A DNA stretch of 64,000 nt from Bacteroidales bacterium (GTDB taxonomy: Bacteria; Bacteroidota; Bacteroidia; Bacteroidales; Muribaculaceae). Below are positions 1 through 7,659 of the stretch, one piece after another (positions within the stretch are counted from its first letter, which is position 1; each line of letters begins with the position of its first letter). A model generated the notes under the pieces. That model was not told the DNA's origin. It saw nothing but the letters and a program-made list of their open reading frames with translations, and searched no databases. Position numbers and translations under genes: made by a program. Location: NCBI GenBank assembly GCA_019416425.1, contig DXXK01000027.1, positions 1-64,000 of the forward strand. Reading direction: 5' to 3'.

Positions 1-130
1 CGCAAGATGAAGGCATACGGAAAGTAAGTATCCAAAATTAAAATGACCCCGTCGGCCAGGACTTCAAAAGGGTCAATCTAAAATAATTTTACAGGGTCAA
101 TCAAGACTGGCGCACGGGGTCAGTCCGCTC
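1..130 (+). mobile_element. Right end of a probable IS21-family insertion sequence (partial)
   Basis: The first 27 bases read as the last eight codons of an open frame (RKMKAYGK, then TAA). About 20 bases later comes TGACCCC (44-50), and then three spaced copies of GGGTCA[A/G]TC at 70-78, 94-102 and 117-125. Repeated short terminal motifs just downstream of the second gene (istB) are typical of IS21-family ends, and similar GGGTCA repeats occur in Bacteroidales members of the family. The rest of the element lies outside the window, so the family call is inference from the repeats alone. Confidence 0.35.
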
Positions 131-232
131 TGGATTTTCCAAATATGTAAAATTATCCATAACTGATTGCAAAAGTAATAATTAAATCCGATTTGTCAAA
201 ATCGTTTTGTGTTTTTGCAATGGTTTGCTTTA

Positions 233-271
233 TTAAATTGAGTTAAAACACTTTGTTAAATTGAGTTAAAA
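233..271. repeat. 16-bp direct repeat, 23-bp period
   Basis: TTAAATTGAGTTAAAA occurs at 233-248 and again, identical, at 256-271. It lies in AT-rich intergenic DNA next to the presumed insertion-sequence end. It could be a protein-binding repeat or a trace of slippage; no gene is clearly controlled by it. Confidence 0.6.
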
Positions 272-284
272 TAATTTTGTTGCG

Positions 285-365
285 CGACCACACCGTGGTC
301 GGGGGAGAGGGGATGGGAGCCCCCGGTCAGCGCGGTCTCGGCGAAGCCGGATGCGCTGACCGGGG
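285..365. repeat. Two inverted repeats, one a perfect 13-bp stem
   Basis: CGACCAC (285-291) pairs with GTGGTCG (295-301). CCCCGGTCAGCGC (321-333) pairs perfectly with 353-365 across a 19-base spacer. The second lies just past the 3' end of the minus-strand gene at 431-1105 and may terminate it, but no T-run follows on either strand, so it is not a classical intrinsic terminator. Confidence 0.6.
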
Positions 366-430
366 CTAAGTTGTGTGACCGCTGCCGCAGTCTGAAATCC
401 GATATCCCGAAGGGACGGGTGAAGGGACAG

Positions 431-1105
431 TTATTTCTTCGGGAGGTAGCGGAGCCAGACGGTGTTGCCGAGGCGGGTGACGTCGGTCAGGGTCAGGAGG
501 GTCGGGGGATAGGTACCGGGCTTGATGCCGTCGAAGACGGCCGCCATGCCGGCTCGGCCGTCGATGCCGCCGCCGATCATCAGGCTGACCTCGTCAAGCA
601 GGGCGGCTTTCAGGAAGGCGCCGTTGATGTGGCCGCCGCCCACAACGCCCAGGCGTTTTACGCCGAACCGGTCGCCCAGGATCTCCATAGCCTTGGGCAG
701 GTCTATGCCGGCCTCCCCGCAGGCTATCCACGAGATGCCGTTGGAGGTCAGGTAGTCGTGGTACTCCTTGGGACATCGCTGGTCGGTGATGACCAGCAGG
801 TTGTCGGCCGACGCACTTTCGGGCCAGGTCAGCGATCCGTGCGTGTCGACTGCTATGTCGTACCGGTCGGCGGTATGGGCGATATGGAATTCCTTGCGGC
901 CGATGGGAGTCTTGTCCTTGGCCTGGAAGGGCTGGGGTAGGGCGTAGTGCATCTGACGGCTGACACGGCCCTCCAGAGTGGCGTCGAGGTTCAGGCTGTC
1001 CAGCGCGTCGTAATATACATCGGAATTGTCGATGGCCTCGGTCATGGCGCAGTCGATGCGTCCATCGACCGATGACATCATGTGGCAAACTATATATGGT
1101 TTCAT
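431..1105 (-). CDS. RibD C-terminal / dihydrofolate reductase-like family oxidoreductase
   Basis: A protein of 224 residues that resembles the C-terminal reductase domain of riboflavin-biosynthesis RibD, which shares the dihydrofolate reductase fold and uses NAD(P)H. The N-terminal MKPYIVCHMMSSVDGRID segment is the characteristic first strand, and GVVGGGHINGAFL (about residues 155-170) is the nucleotide-binding glycine-rich turn. There is no deaminase domain, so it is a stand-alone reductase-like protein; the substrate cannot be read from sequence. The ATG at 1105 is chosen over an in-frame TTG 21 bases upstream because that TTG lies within the promoter -7 box. The gene is monocistronic, with no partner gene nearby. 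Confidence 0.85.
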   Translation of the reverse strand: MKPYIVCHMMSSVDGRIDCAMTEAIDNSDVYYDALDSLNLDATLEGRVSRQMHYALPQPFQAKDKTPIGRKEFHIAHTADRYDIAVDTHGSLTWPESASADNLLVITDQRCPKEYHDYLTSNGISWIACGEAGIDLPKAMEILGDRFGVKRLGVVGGGHINGAFLKAALLDEVSLMIGGGIDGRAGMAAVFDGIKPGTYPPTLLTLTDVTRLGNTVWLRYLPKK

Positions 1106-1123
1106 GTTTTGAGTTTTTATCTG

Positions 1124-1131
1124 CAAATTTA
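1124..1131 (-). promoter_or_regulatory. Bacteroidota-type -7 box for the RibD-like gene
   Basis: The minus strand reads TAAATTTG, an exact match to the TAnnTTTG -7 element, 18 bases before the ATG. No TTG is found at the expected -33 spacing. The leader would be only about ten bases long. Confidence 0.5.
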
Positions 1132-1163
1132 GTAAAAATTCGGGATTCAGGCTTCATTGAAAC

Positions 1164-1400
1164 GCGCGCAAAGCCGGCATTGGATATTGGCAGCCCATCC
1201 GCCATCCGGCGTGTCGCCGCTGCCGCCAAGGACGCGATGGAATCGGGATTCCCGACGCCAAGTGCGCCAAGCGGTCCGGACGGCTCTGCGAAATTCGCGT
1301 CCTGGGTTATCCATAACCATTGGCGAGCTTAGCTACGGCCGGCGATTCCATCCACACTCGCACTTGAGAACGATGCGGAGCCCTTTGCGGCTTTGCGCGC
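1164..1400. other. GC-rich gene-free stretch with nested inverted repeats
   Basis: I see no convincing gene here. GCGCGCAAAGCCG (1164-1176) is perfectly complementary to 1388-1400, and inside it GATGGAATCG (1236-1245) is perfectly complementary to 1343-1352. At the core, GGTTAT (1305-1310) pairs with ATAACC (1313-1318). Nesting of three independent pairings over about 240 bases suggests either a folded RNA or a palindromic repeat element. Strand and identity are unknown. Confidence 0.4.
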
Positions 1401-1454
1401 CATTAAAGCCAACCGGATGGTCCAGATAAGGCGCAATAAAATAATACGGGAGGG

Positions 1455-1612
1455 ATATGAAAAGCGGGAGAATGGATGCCCGTGGACACCCAGTCTCCCG
1501 CAACATCAAGGTTACGAAAAGGTGATGTTTATGATGAAATCACATCGTGACTTCAAGGATGCGTTATCGTAACCTCTCCAACCTGGTGTGGGATAAAGAT
1601 TCTGTCTTTTCA
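1455..1612 (-). ncRNA. Candidate small structured RNA with intrinsic terminator
   Basis: Between the terminator of the upstream operon (1659-1689) and a second strong terminator (1460-1501) lie about 120 bases without an open frame but with clear pairing on the minus strand. The complement of 1567-1574 (GGTTACGA) pairs with that of 1510-1517 (TCGTAACC), and an inner GTGAT/ATCAC pairing lies between them. The minus strand has a TTACTTTG sequence near 1605-1612 that loosely resembles a -7 box. Length and layout would suit a 6S-like or other Bacteroidales regulatory RNA, but I do not recognise the family. The 5' end is estimated. Confidence 0.45.
1460..1501 (-). terminator. Intrinsic terminator of the candidate small RNA
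   Basis: On the minus strand, GCGGGAGA (1501-1494) pairs with TCTCCCGC (1471-1464). Beyond one mismatch, TGGGTG pairs with CATCCA through one G-U wobble around an 8-base loop, and TTTT follows (1463-1460). The wobble pairs only in the minus-strand RNA, which fixes the orientation. Confidence 0.7.
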
Positions 1613-1658
1613 AAGTAACAACAACCTCGTTGCCACACGGGTTCACGTCAAACTGCAT

Positions 1659-1689
1659 AAAAATAGGACGCACCCGACGGTACGTCCTA
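1659..1689 (-). terminator. Intrinsic terminator downstream of the BlaI-M56 operon
   Basis: On the minus strand TAGGACG (1689-1683) pairs with CGTCCTA (1670-1664), followed directly by TTTTT (1663-1659). It lies about 160 bases past the stop of the M56 gene. Confidence 0.7.
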
Positions 1690-1846
1690 AGGATTAGGTA
1701 TTTGATCTATGCTGATGAGCGGCACGATTCAATGCGTAATTAAATTAAGAATGAAGAGTGCATAATGCATAATTGGCTACGCAGTACAATTCATAAGGAC
1801 TTTGGTCCGTGTTGATGCGCGGCACGGAGTGACGCGCAGCTACTGA

Positions 1847-3322
1847 CTACTTGTGGCTGTCGACATTCACGCAGGAGTCCTTGGGCTCGGAAGGCTGGAG
1901 CCTGAAGGTGAGGGGGAGAGTGAAGTAGGAGGCCACCTTCTTGCCGCCGTTCTCGGCCGGCTGCCATTTGGGCATTGCCATGATAACGCGGAGGGCTTCC
2001 TGGTCCAGCGAGGGATAGACACTCTTGATGACCTGGGCGTCGGAGACGCTTCCGTCGGCGTTGACGATGAACTTCACGATCACGCGGCCCTGAACGTCGG
2101 CATGATGTGCATCCTCGGGGTATCGGATGTTGTTGGCCAGCCATTTCATCAGCCCAACCATCTCACCGGGGAACTCAGCCTGTTTCTCCACGGCCACGAA
2201 GACCTCCTTGTTCGTCGCGGCCGATTCCTCCTTTTCATCTGCTGCGGAGGGTTGCCCGGCAAGGGGAGCGGCCTCAGGCTCGGCAGCCTTGGCATCGGTC
2301 AGAGCCGGAGCGACGACAGCGACCTCCTCAAGCGGAGTGAACGTCGCGGTGAAAGAGGATGGTTCCGACTGAACCTTTTCCGTGTTTGCGGAAATTTTCG
2401 TAACTTTGCGGGGAGAATCCGCCAGAGTCGCCTCCGAGGCATCGGAGATTAGCGACGCCACGGCGGGGATGGACACCACGGCCATGCCGATGGCCAGGGC
2501 GGGTACCAGCACCAGTCCGCTGAGGCGCCCCGCTACCTTTGATTTTGATTGATACATCATAGTAATACGTTTTTTGAGTTTATTATGATTCAAACTGTTG
2601 GCAAGTGACGGCAATCTCGCGCCAACAGTTTTCTTTATGAGCAGCATCTGGTATTCGCGGAGGTTCACGCCGGAGTCGATCACGGCCTGGTCCGCCTGAT
2701 ATTCATGAATGGTCTTGAGCTCCTCGATCATCAGCCACGACACGGGATTGTACCACACGGCGATGGCGTAGAGCTGGCCTAACAGCAGGTCGATGCTGTG
2801 CCCGGCCGACAGATGCCGCAACTCATGTATCATCACGGCGTTGCATTCCTGAGCGTCCGCCTCGTCACCGACAACGACATATCGACGCCAGCTGAACGGG
2901 GCATCCGATTCACGGCCGGTTATGACCAGGGTATAGCCATTCTTCTCTATCTTCCTTCCCCGCCGTATTATCATCGAGATCCTTGCGTACGCCCAGATGA
3001 ACCGCGCCAATGTGAAGGCCACTCCGACGACGTAGACCCAAAGCAGACTCCTGGCCCATACAGGAGGAGGTGTCCGAACAAGTCCTCCGGTCAGGGGGCC
3101 GATCGTGATGTCGGCCATGGTGTCAAGAGTCGTGACGGCTTCACTGTGTCCGAACGAGATTGTCCTGGAGAGTGGAACCACAATGGCAAGCAGATACATG
3201 CCCAACAGGATGTTCCGGTTCAGGCGATGCTGCTTCTCCCGTGCCAGCAGCAGCCGGTAGGGCAGATACAGGCAAGCCAGGATGATTCCGGACTGTAGCG
3301 TGAATGAAAAGAAATCTCCCAT
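1847..3322 (-). CDS. M56/BlaR1-type membrane metallopeptidase with C-terminal TonB domain
   Basis: A 491-residue membrane protein. The first half is an M56 peptidase: several N-terminal membrane helices, the zinc motif HELRH at residues 166-170 and the third-ligand region HEYQAD around Glu207. A further membrane helix (about residues 270-290) is followed by a linker rich in Ala/Glu/Pro. The last 90 residues form a TonB C-terminal domain (PEDAHHADVQGRVIVKF to the end). BlaR1-type M56 proteins sense a signal across the membrane and trigger cleavage of a BlaI-type repressor. Such a repressor is encoded 13 bases upstream, so the two form a sensor-repressor pair. No beta-lactamase or penicillin-sensor domain is present, so the signal is unknown. 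A TonB domain in place of the sensor suggests envelope contact. Confidence 0.85.
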   Translation of the reverse strand: MGDFFSFTLQSGIILACLYLPYRLLLAREKQHRLNRNILLGMYLLAIVVPLSRTISFGHSEAVTTLDTMADITIGPLTGGLVRTPPPVWARSLLWVYVVGVAFTLARFIWAYARISMIIRRGRKIEKNGYTLVITGRESDAPFSWRRYVVVGDEADAQECNAVMIHELRHLSAGHSIDLLLGQLYAIAVWYNPVSWLMIEELKTIHEYQADQAVIDSGVNLREYQMLLIKKTVGARLPSLANSLNHNKLKKRITMMYQSKSKVAGRLSGLVLVPALAIGMAVVSIPAVASLISDASEATLADSPRKVTKISANTEKVQSEPSSFTATFTPLEEVAVVAPALTDAKAAEPEAAPLAGQPSAADEKEESAATNKEVFVAVEKQAEFPGEMVGLMKWLANNIRYPEDAHHADVQGRVIVKFIVNADGSVSDAQVIKSVYPSLDQEALRVIMAMPKWQPAENGGKKVASYFTLPLTFRLQPSEPKDSCVNVDSHK

Positions 3323-3335
3323 GATGCGGTCGGAT

Positions 3336-3716
3336 TTAGCGGTTCTTGTTCTCGATGTATTCTATAATCTCTTTCAGCTCGTCGACGGTTAGCTTGTCAT
3401 CCTCGACCAGCGCGGAGATGGCCATCTTGTAGGAGTTGTTGAAGTAGTTCCTGATGACTTCGGCGATACCCTGCTTCTGGAACGCCGAGCGGTCCACGAT
3501 GGCCTGGAAGCGGTGGGAGTTGCCCACCACCTCATGGGTGACGTATCCCTTGCCCTCCAGGATGCGTACCAGTGTGGAGACGGTATTGAAATGCGGGCGG
3601 GGCTCGGGATAATGCTCCAGCATCTCGCGGACAAACATCGGTCCGTTGTCCCACAGCATATTCATTATTATGCTTTCCTTCTCGGTAAGTACCTGTTTTT
3701 TCCTTCCAGCCTTCAT
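3336..3716 (-). CDS. BlaI/MecI/CopY-family transcriptional repressor
   Basis: 126 residues, the usual length for the family. An N-terminal winged helix-turn-helix (about residues 8-75: LTEKESIIMNMLWDNGPM, FNTVSTLVRILEGKGYV) is followed by a helical dimerisation and cleavage region. BlaI repressors bind palindromic operators as dimers and are inactivated by proteolysis induced by the M56 partner. Here the partner is the next gene. Three operator-like palindromes with ACTAA/TTAGT arms overlap the promoter just upstream, implying autoregulation. The genes controlled elsewhere are unknown; the divergent sigma factor gene lies only about 85 bases from the outermost operator and could be one of them. 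Confidence 0.93.
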   Translation of the reverse strand: MKAGRKKQVLTEKESIIMNMLWDNGPMFVREMLEHYPEPRPHFNTVSTLVRILEGKGYVTHEVVGNSHRFQAIVDRSAFQKQGIAEVIRNYFNNSYKMAISALVEDDKLTVDELKEIIEYIENKNR

Positions 3717-3719
3717 TTG

Positions 3720-3783
3720 ACTAAATTTTTAGTTGCGGCAAAGTTAAACTAAATATTTCGTTTGTGCAACTAAATAATTAGTT
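3720..3783 (-). promoter_or_regulatory. blaI promoter with three palindromic operator-like sites
   Basis: The minus strand has TTG (3769-3767), a 20-base spacer and TAACTTTG (3746-3739), a full Bacteroidota promoter. Three copies of ACTAA-N4-TTAGT overlap it: 3720-3733, 3748-3761 (one arm mismatch, TTCGT) and 3769-3782. Their centres are 28 and 21 bp apart, so the outer two sites cover the start region and the -33 element, and the middle one the spacer. This arrangement is expected for a self-repressing BlaI dimer. Confidence 0.75.
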
Positions 3784-3866
3784 TTATAGTGTTAAAATAT
3801 GTTAACCATCAAAATCGTTCTTAGTACAGGGTTGGGAAAATCACGATTGGGGTGTATTGTAGATGT

Positions 3867-4355
3867 ATGGCAAAGAATCAGGACATAGAGCGGTTGTTCA
3901 AGGCCAACTACGCGGTGATGCTCAGGCTTGCTGTCGCCATGGTCCATGACCGCGATGCTGCGGGCGACGTGGTGCACGGCGTGTTCGAGTCGCTGCTCGA
4001 TTCGGACTCCATAGCGGCAGTGGATACACCTTATCTGCTGCGGGCCGTCCGCAACCGCTCGCTGAACTATCTTCGCGACCTTGATGTCCGTCAGCGAGTG
4101 GCCGGACTGTATATCCTGAACGTGGAGAGTGGCGGGGAAGATACCGATGCCGCTATGACCGACTGCGACAGGCTGGCCGGGCTGATATCCGACCGTCTTA
4201 CGCCGCAGACTGCAGAAGTGGTCCGATTGCGCTTCTACAAAGGAATGAAGTATGCGGAAATCTCCAGAACCCTGGGCATCAGCGAGGCGGCGGTTTATAA
4301 GCATCTGAGACGAGCCATCGAGATACTACGACCAATAATTGAAGAAAATGGATAA
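3867..4355 (+). CDS. ECF-type RNA polymerase sigma factor
   Basis: 162 residues from the ATG at 3867 (preferred to an upstream in-frame GTG). Region 2 is seen in YAVMLRLAVAMVHDRDAAGDVVHGVF (first third), and region 4 helix-turn-helix in YAEISRTLGISEAAVYKHLRRA near the C-terminus. Bacteroidota sigma factors of this class direct transcription of an adjacent TonB-dependent receptor after release by a membrane anti-sigma factor. The next gene overlaps this one by eight bases and is such an anti-sigma factor, and the receptor follows it. Confidence 0.93.
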   Translation: MAKNQDIERLFKANYAVMLRLAVAMVHDRDAAGDVVHGVFESLLDSDSIAAVDTPYLLRAVRNRSLNYLRDLDVRQRVAGLYILNVESGGEDTDAAMTDCDRLAGLISDRLTPQTAEVVRLRFYKGMKYAEISRTLGISEAAVYKHLRRAIEILRPIIEENG

Positions 4356-5001
4356 GACAGGCAGGATTCTGGAACTCATCGACAATCCGGGGAAGTACAC
4401 TCCGCAGGAAATAGACAACATGCTTGCCGACCCCGAGATGCGCGAGATCTACGAGACTCTGAGCGCGGTCTCATCATCACTCCATGCGGCGGAAACAACG
4501 GCCGATGCTGAAGACATCGACCGTGAGTGGCGACGGTTCGCCGGAAAACATCGTCGTAAGGGATTGCATATGCTGTGGCGCCAGCGCCGCGCCGCCATAA
4601 TCTCGGTCGTTGTAGCCACGTCGCTGTTGGCAGTGGCCACAGGCATCGGCCTGACGGTCCGCAATCAGGGGACCGTCAGGCCAGTTGCCGCAGGCACAAC
4701 GGCAACCGTTGCCGAATCGTCTGAAGTCGATCCGGACGATTCGGTTGCCGTAGCCGAGACATTCACCGTGGCTCAGCTGCCGACGCAGGTCGAGTTCGGG
4801 GATGATACGCTGGAATCCATACTGGAACAGATTGCCAGACAGCATGGCTTGAAGGTGGTCTACAAGTCGGATGGCCCGAAGTCATTGCGCCTGTACTATG
4901 TATGGGATACGACGCAGCCCGTTGAGGAGACCATAGCGTCGCTCGACAACTTCGAGCGTTTCAGCATCACGCTGGAGGACAATACAATAATCGTTAAGTA
5001 A
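4348..5001 (+). CDS. Short FecR-like anti-sigma factor with DUF4974/STN-like domain
   Basis: 217 residues from the ATG at 4348, which overlaps the sigma-factor stop and so implies translational coupling. A cytoplasmic N-terminal part (1-80) would bind the sigma factor. One membrane helix lies at about 82-104. The periplasmic part ends in a beta-alpha domain (about 146-217: VEFGDDTLESILEQIARQHG) like the DUF4974/STN fold common at the C-terminus of Bacteroidota FecR proteins. The usual central FecR domain is not recognisable: only about 40 low-complexity residues lie between membrane and C-terminal domain, making this a compact form. It probably receives the signal from the N-terminal STN domain of the receptor encoded 12 bases downstream. 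Confidence 0.85.
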   Translation: MDKTGRILELIDNPGKYTPQEIDNMLADPEMREIYETLSAVSSSLHAAETTADAEDIDREWRRFAGKHRRKGLHMLWRQRRAAIISVVVATSLLAVATGIGLTVRNQGTVRPVAAGTTATVAESSEVDPDDSVAVAETFTVAQLPTQVEFGDDTLESILEQIARQHGLKVVYKSDGPKSLRLYYVWDTTQPVEETIASLDNFERFSITLEDNTIIVK

Positions 5002-5013
5002 TACTGTGGACAC

Positions 5014-7539
5014 ATGAAAAGATATCTGATGCTGGCCGTCTGTGTCATGGCCTGTCTCTCCCTATACGCTTTGAAATATGACTATCGCTTTGACAACACT
5101 CCGCTGTCGACAGCGTTGACTCGGATCTCGCGCGAGCATCCGGAACTGAAGTTGAGCTTCATCTACGACGAGCTGGACAATTACCGGACATCGGCCAGAA
5201 TCGATATGGACAATGGGCTGGAGGCAGTCCGCAGGCTGACCTCGCGCCTGCCCGTCAGGGTGTCGCAGACGCGCAGTGGAATATATGTGGAGGCGATGCA
5301 GCGTGGTCTGTACCGTTACACAGGTCGTGTGGTGGGTCAGGATGGCGAAGGAGTTCAGCATGCCACGGTGATGCTGCTGGCACCCAGGGACTCGACGGTG
5401 CTGACGTATGCCTTCACGGACCGCAGCGGTCGGTTCGCGGTGCCGTGCGATGTACGGAACGTGATACTGAAGCTGAGCAGCGTGGGCTATCTGACGGCCT
5501 ACCGAAGGGCCACCGATTTTAATGTGGGCGACGTGCAGATGGTCGAGGCGCCGGTGACTTTGCAGGGCGTCACCGTCAAGACGGAGCGAGCACGGATCGA
5601 GATGGACAAGACGGTGTTCATGCCCGGCAAGCGGGAGAAGAACGCCTCGCACGGCGGTGCCGACCTGCTGCTGGCCATGGGATTGCCTACGGTGCGCGTC
5701 AATCCTATGGATAAGTCGATTACAACGAACTTAGGAGAGGAAGTCCAGACGTTCATTGATTTCATGCCCGCCGACAAGAACCAGCTGGCCGGAATGCGGC
5801 CACAGGACGTCAGATACGTAGAGGTGTACGAGAATCCCCAGGACCCGCGGTTCAACGGAGCTCGGTATGTGGTGAACTTCGTGATGGTGAGGTATGAGTA
5901 CGGCGGATACACCAAGGGAGATGCATATCAGACAATGCCGGATCCTTCTGGTAATTTCACGGTCAATTCAAAGTTCAGCTACAGGAAGATGACCTATGAT
6001 GTATCGGCCGGATACTTCTATGAGCTCGACCATCGTTCACGTAAGGAAGAGCAGTCTAACTATCAGTTTCCCAATGGCGATGTCAGCTGGTATCTGAGCA
6101 CTGACGACCGCCGTTACAATCATAGCACCGAGTACGCTACGCTGCGGGCGGTTTATTCGGACACACGCAGCAGGGTATCCAACACCATCGGTTATCAGGG
6201 TAACGGAAGCCGGCTCAGGTTCAGAAACAACAATATCTACACACCGCAGGTATATCCCAACGGTATATCGAGATCCGGGCAGGATTTCCGTTCCAATTCG
6301 GCCACCTGGCGTGGCAGCTATCAGTTCTTCCTGCCTCATGAGGTGACTCTGTCGGTGAGTCCAACGTTAAAGTATTCGCATCACTTCTCGGGCAACTCAT
6401 ATACTTCGGATAACAAGGATATAATCACTGACGCCAGAGAGAACGCCTGGCACGGTTTCGTAAATGTCAGCGGCATGAAGAAATGGGGTAGGCAGTCGCT
6501 TACGGTATCCCTCTTTGGAGAATTGGCCGACAATAAACTCCATTATGTGGGTTCAGACCTGTCCCGGGTGCATAATCTCACTGACGCTGTCGGGGTCGGT
6601 GTGTCCTCCCGATTATATTTCGGTAAATTCTGGATGTCTCCATCCGTCACCCTCTATTATACATATAAGAAGTTCGAGGACGTCAAGGACCGGAGGTGGC
6701 TACCGAAGTATTATATACAATTGGGATATAATTTCAACAAACGGCATCAGCTGTCGTTAAGTTCGGAGATGTCGCATTGGACCGTAGGTGTGGCGCAGAG
6801 AAGTCCGAATATAGTGGTACGGAATCTGTTTGACGCCGTTACCGGTAACCCCTCGCTCAAGCCGACGTTGTTCAATTCAGTCAATGCGTCATATCAATGG
6901 AATGTATGTCAGGATCTGTTTATATCGGCATTCGGTCAATATCGCCGCTGGAACAAGCCGACGACGGACGTTTTCACTCCCGTGGTAATAGACGGACGGG
7001 AGATGATGCTGAATTCGCTGACGCGGGAGGGTTATTTTGAGACGTTGGCTTACGGTGGGAGCCTGGAGATGAGTATGCTGAACCGGTCGTTGAGTTTCTG
7101 GGTCAGTGCCTACGGCGATTACGGGCATAGGGGAGGAAAGTACAACTACAGCGGGAATTTCCTGAGATGTTCAGCGGGAATCAACTACTACCTGAAGAAT
7201 TTCTATTTCTCGGGATATTACAGTGCGCGGAAAAAGCGTGTGACACAGGACAGCCGGATTTTTGTCGAGCCCTCTTATTATCAGCTTAAGGCCGGCTGGG
7301 GAGCCAATGGATTCAATGTGTCGGTAACGGCCAGCAATTTCCTGCGGTCAACTGCCAAAGCTCTGTATGTGGAGCGGATATATGAGAACTATTCAGATTG
7401 GACACGGGAGTACTACTGGCCTTCCACTTCATGGGGCATCAAGCTTCAGCTGTCCTACTCATTCTCCTACGGCCGGAAGGTAGAGCGGGATAACGGTCCC
7501 GGCAGCACCGGCCAGATCGATTCCGGCATCCTCCAGTAA
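5014..7539 (+). CDS. TonB-dependent outer-membrane receptor with N-terminal STN domain
   Basis: 841 residues. A signal peptide (about 1-20) is followed by an STN signalling domain (about 24-90: YRFDNTPLSTALTRISREHP). Next comes a carboxypeptidase-regulatory-like beta domain (about 97-175: GRVVGQDGEGVQHATVMLL), a divergent plug region (about 210-295) and a long C-terminal beta-barrel rich in aromatic residues. The plug is short and lacks the conserved SusC signature, which fits the outer-membrane beta-barrel family seen with this class of sigma factors. With the two genes upstream it forms a cell-surface signalling trio in which ligand binding is passed through STN to the anti-sigma factor. 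Ligand unknown; no substrate-specific genes lie next to it. Confidence 0.85.
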   Translation: MKRYLMLAVCVMACLSLYALKYDYRFDNTPLSTALTRISREHPELKLSFIYDELDNYRTSARIDMDNGLEAVRRLTSRLPVRVSQTRSGIYVEAMQRGLYRYTGRVVGQDGEGVQHATVMLLAPRDSTVLTYAFTDRSGRFAVPCDVRNVILKLSSVGYLTAYRRATDFNVGDVQMVEAPVTLQGVTVKTERARIEMDKTVFMPGKREKNASHGGADLLLAMGLPTVRVNPMDKSITTNLGEEVQTFIDFMPADKNQLAGMRPQDVRYVEVYENPQDPRFNGARYVVNFVMVRYEYGGYTKGDAYQTMPDPSGNFTVNSKFSYRKMTYDVSAGYFYELDHRSRKEEQSNYQFPNGDVSWYLSTDDRRYNHSTEYATLRAVYSDTRSRVSNTIGYQGNGSRLRFRNNNIYTPQVYPNGISRSGQDFRSNSATWRGSYQFFLPHEVTLSVSPTLKYSHHFSGNSYTSDNKDIITDARENAWHGFVNVSGMKKWGRQSLTVSLFGELADNKLHYVGSDLSRVHNLTDAVGVGVSSRLYFGKFWMSPSVTLYYTYKKFEDVKDRRWLPKYYIQLGYNFNKRHQLSLSSEMSHWTVGVAQRSPNIVVRNLFDAVTGNPSLKPTLFNSVNASYQWNVCQDLFISAFGQYRRWNKPTTDVFTPVVIDGREMMLNSLTREGYFETLAYGGSLEMSMLNRSLSFWVSAYGDYGHRGGKYNYSGNFLRCSAGINYYLKNFYFSGYYSARKKRVTQDSRIFVEPSYYQLKAGWGANGFNVSVTASNFLRSTAKALYVERIYENYSDWTREYYWPSTSWGIKLQLSYSFSYGRKVERDNGPGSTGQIDSGILQ

Positions 7540-7570
7540 GCCTGGAGTGTCGTGGGGCCAAGATAAAGAC

Positions 7571-7606
7571 AAAAAGGAAGAGGTGTGTGGTGACCTCTTC
7601 CTTTTT
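7571..7606. terminator. Bidirectional intrinsic terminator
   Basis: A perfect 14-bp stem, AAAAAGGAAGAGGT (7571-7584) with its complement (7593-7606), with an 8-base loop. T-runs lie on both sides. It ends the receptor operon on the plus strand and the small-protein operon on the minus strand. Confidence 0.9.
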
Positions 7607-7659
7607 ATGTTGGTACGGGATTCAATATCAAAAAGAGTCCCGGAGTTGATTCTACTGGT

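Noticed and set aside
1106..1126. TTG start for the RibD-like gene at 1126
   Set aside because: It would lie inside the -7 box; the ATG at 1105 begins exactly at the conserved domain.
1847..3716. Beta-lactam resistance sensor-repressor system
   Set aside because: BlaI and an M56 peptidase are present, but there is no penicillin-binding sensor domain and no beta-lactamase gene nearby.
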